From: UBA5336 sp964492485
Lineage (GTDB): Bacteria; Pseudomonadota; Alphaproteobacteria; Caulobacterales; Hyphomonadaceae
Assembly (NCBI GenBank): GCA_964492485.1
Contig: CAZBKM010000004.1
Location: 1 to 64,000 of the forward strand
Direction of reading: 5' to 3'
DNA length: 64,000 nt
Notes under the pieces: generated by a model
What the model saw: the letters and a program-made list of their open reading frames with translations, nothing else
Database searches by the model: none
What the model was told of the DNA's origin: nothing
Made by a program: the position numbers and the translations under genes
Shown: piece after piece, positions 63,584-64,000 of the stretch
How positions within the stretch are numbered: position 1 is the first letter of the stretch
Layout: every line of letters begins with the position of its first letter

Positions 63584-64000
63584 GTCCGTGTCCGTCCCGC
63601 GCCGAGGGGCCAGTTGCCATCCTCGATCTCGCGGCAGCCCTCAACGGGCCGGTTGTACCAGTAGACCCAGGCGGTCTCGCCGGTGGGCATCCCGTCCAGG
63701 TCGATGAGCGCCATTGGCCGGCGCAGGTAAAGCGACGTGGCTGGCGCGTCTGGGACCACGTCCTCGAAGGCGTCGAGCGCCGGCACGATGTCGGTGTCGG
63801 CAATCCTGTAGCGGACCGCGTGAACCAGCCCCGCCCCGTCGACGAGTCCCGGAAAGCCGCCCAGGTCGAACAGGCGCCCCGCCAGGCGGCACGGGCCCTC
63901 GAAGGCGCCGGCCGATTCGAGGTCGATGTGAGACGGCATGCCGGCGGCACCCCGCTTCAGCAGACCATAAAAGGCGAACAGATCGCCGGGGGAGACGGGT
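63580..64000 (-). CDS. Gamma-glutamylcyclotransferase (AIG2/GGCT)-like protein, partial
   Basis: The gene enters from the right edge and ends at 63580. The visible part begins VSPGDLFAFYGLLKRGAAGM, matching the GGCT/AIG2 nucleotide-like loop (FxYGxLxxG), then AGRLFDLGGFPGLVDG and AWVYWYNRPVEG. Proteins of this fold open gamma-glutamyl bonds to give 5-oxoproline. It overlaps metH by 4 bases, so it is probably cotranscribed; a link to homocysteine or glutathione metabolism is only suggestive. The true start may lie outside the window; an internal ATG exists at 63937-63939. Confidence 0.78.

Overview
The window is GC-rich, densely coded DNA from an alphaproteobacterium. Several arrangements support this: a membrane-anchored cytochrome c gene divergent from kdsB and pheA; a Caulobacter-type cpa/tad pilus locus; a methionine synthase that lacks its homocysteine-binding module; and large TonB-dependent receptors. 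A Hyphomonadaceae/Maricaulales-like or Parvularculaceae-like marine or aquatic bacterium is the best guess, but genus cannot be fixed from sequence alone.

Layout. 1-3.4 kb: partial AbrB/PrlF-type antitoxin, a crotonase plus zinc-free reductase operon, and a GT4 glycosyltransferase. 3.4-4.1 kb: two small divergent HTH genes. 4.1-11.7 kb: housekeeping genes (pheA, kdsB, cytochrome c, NlpC/P60, MarR, M17 aminopeptidase, TPR lipoprotein, M23 lipoprotein). 11.8-22.6 kb: a Flp/Tad pilus locus with flp, cpaA, cpaB-cpaC-cpaD-cpaE-cpaF-tadB-tadC on the minus strand, a degenerate second Flp-like gene, and two TadE-like pseudopilins diverging on the plus strand. 22.7-24.6 kb: nuclease, membrane protein, tRNA-Arg(CCT). 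24.7-31.4 kb: a tripartite RND efflux operon with a divergent TetR gene and palindromic operators. 31.5-46.6 kb: an accessory catabolic/uptake cluster (propeller lipoprotein, TonB receptor, two paralogous GntR regulators, secreted esterase, kappa-GST-like isomerase, PhoD-like phosphatase, MFS carrier, ThDP-dependent enzyme, M28-like exported hydrolase, DUF1214 and DUF1254 proteins). 46.8-53.9 kb: sulfotransferase, MprF-like synthase with a coupled alpha/beta hydrolase, spermidine-synthase-like protein, rluE, MFS. 54-64 kb: second TonB receptor, acyl-CoA carboxylase carboxyltransferase and biotin carrier, DUF2855 protein, TetR, metH, and a partial GGCT-like gene.

Two things stand out. First, the 31.5-46.6 kb cluster has a palindromic operator-like motif (ATTGTNNACAAT) at every promoter region I could identify. 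Seven sites were found, all inside the cluster, which suggests one regulon run by the two sister GntR proteins. Second, three families of short structured intergenic repeats (a ~105-bp two-hairpin element, a ~38-bp hairpin and a ~46-bp palindrome) are scattered through the window. Several copies lie exactly on gene ends and supply or touch the stop codon. No CRISPR array, rRNA, insertion sequence or prophage was seen.
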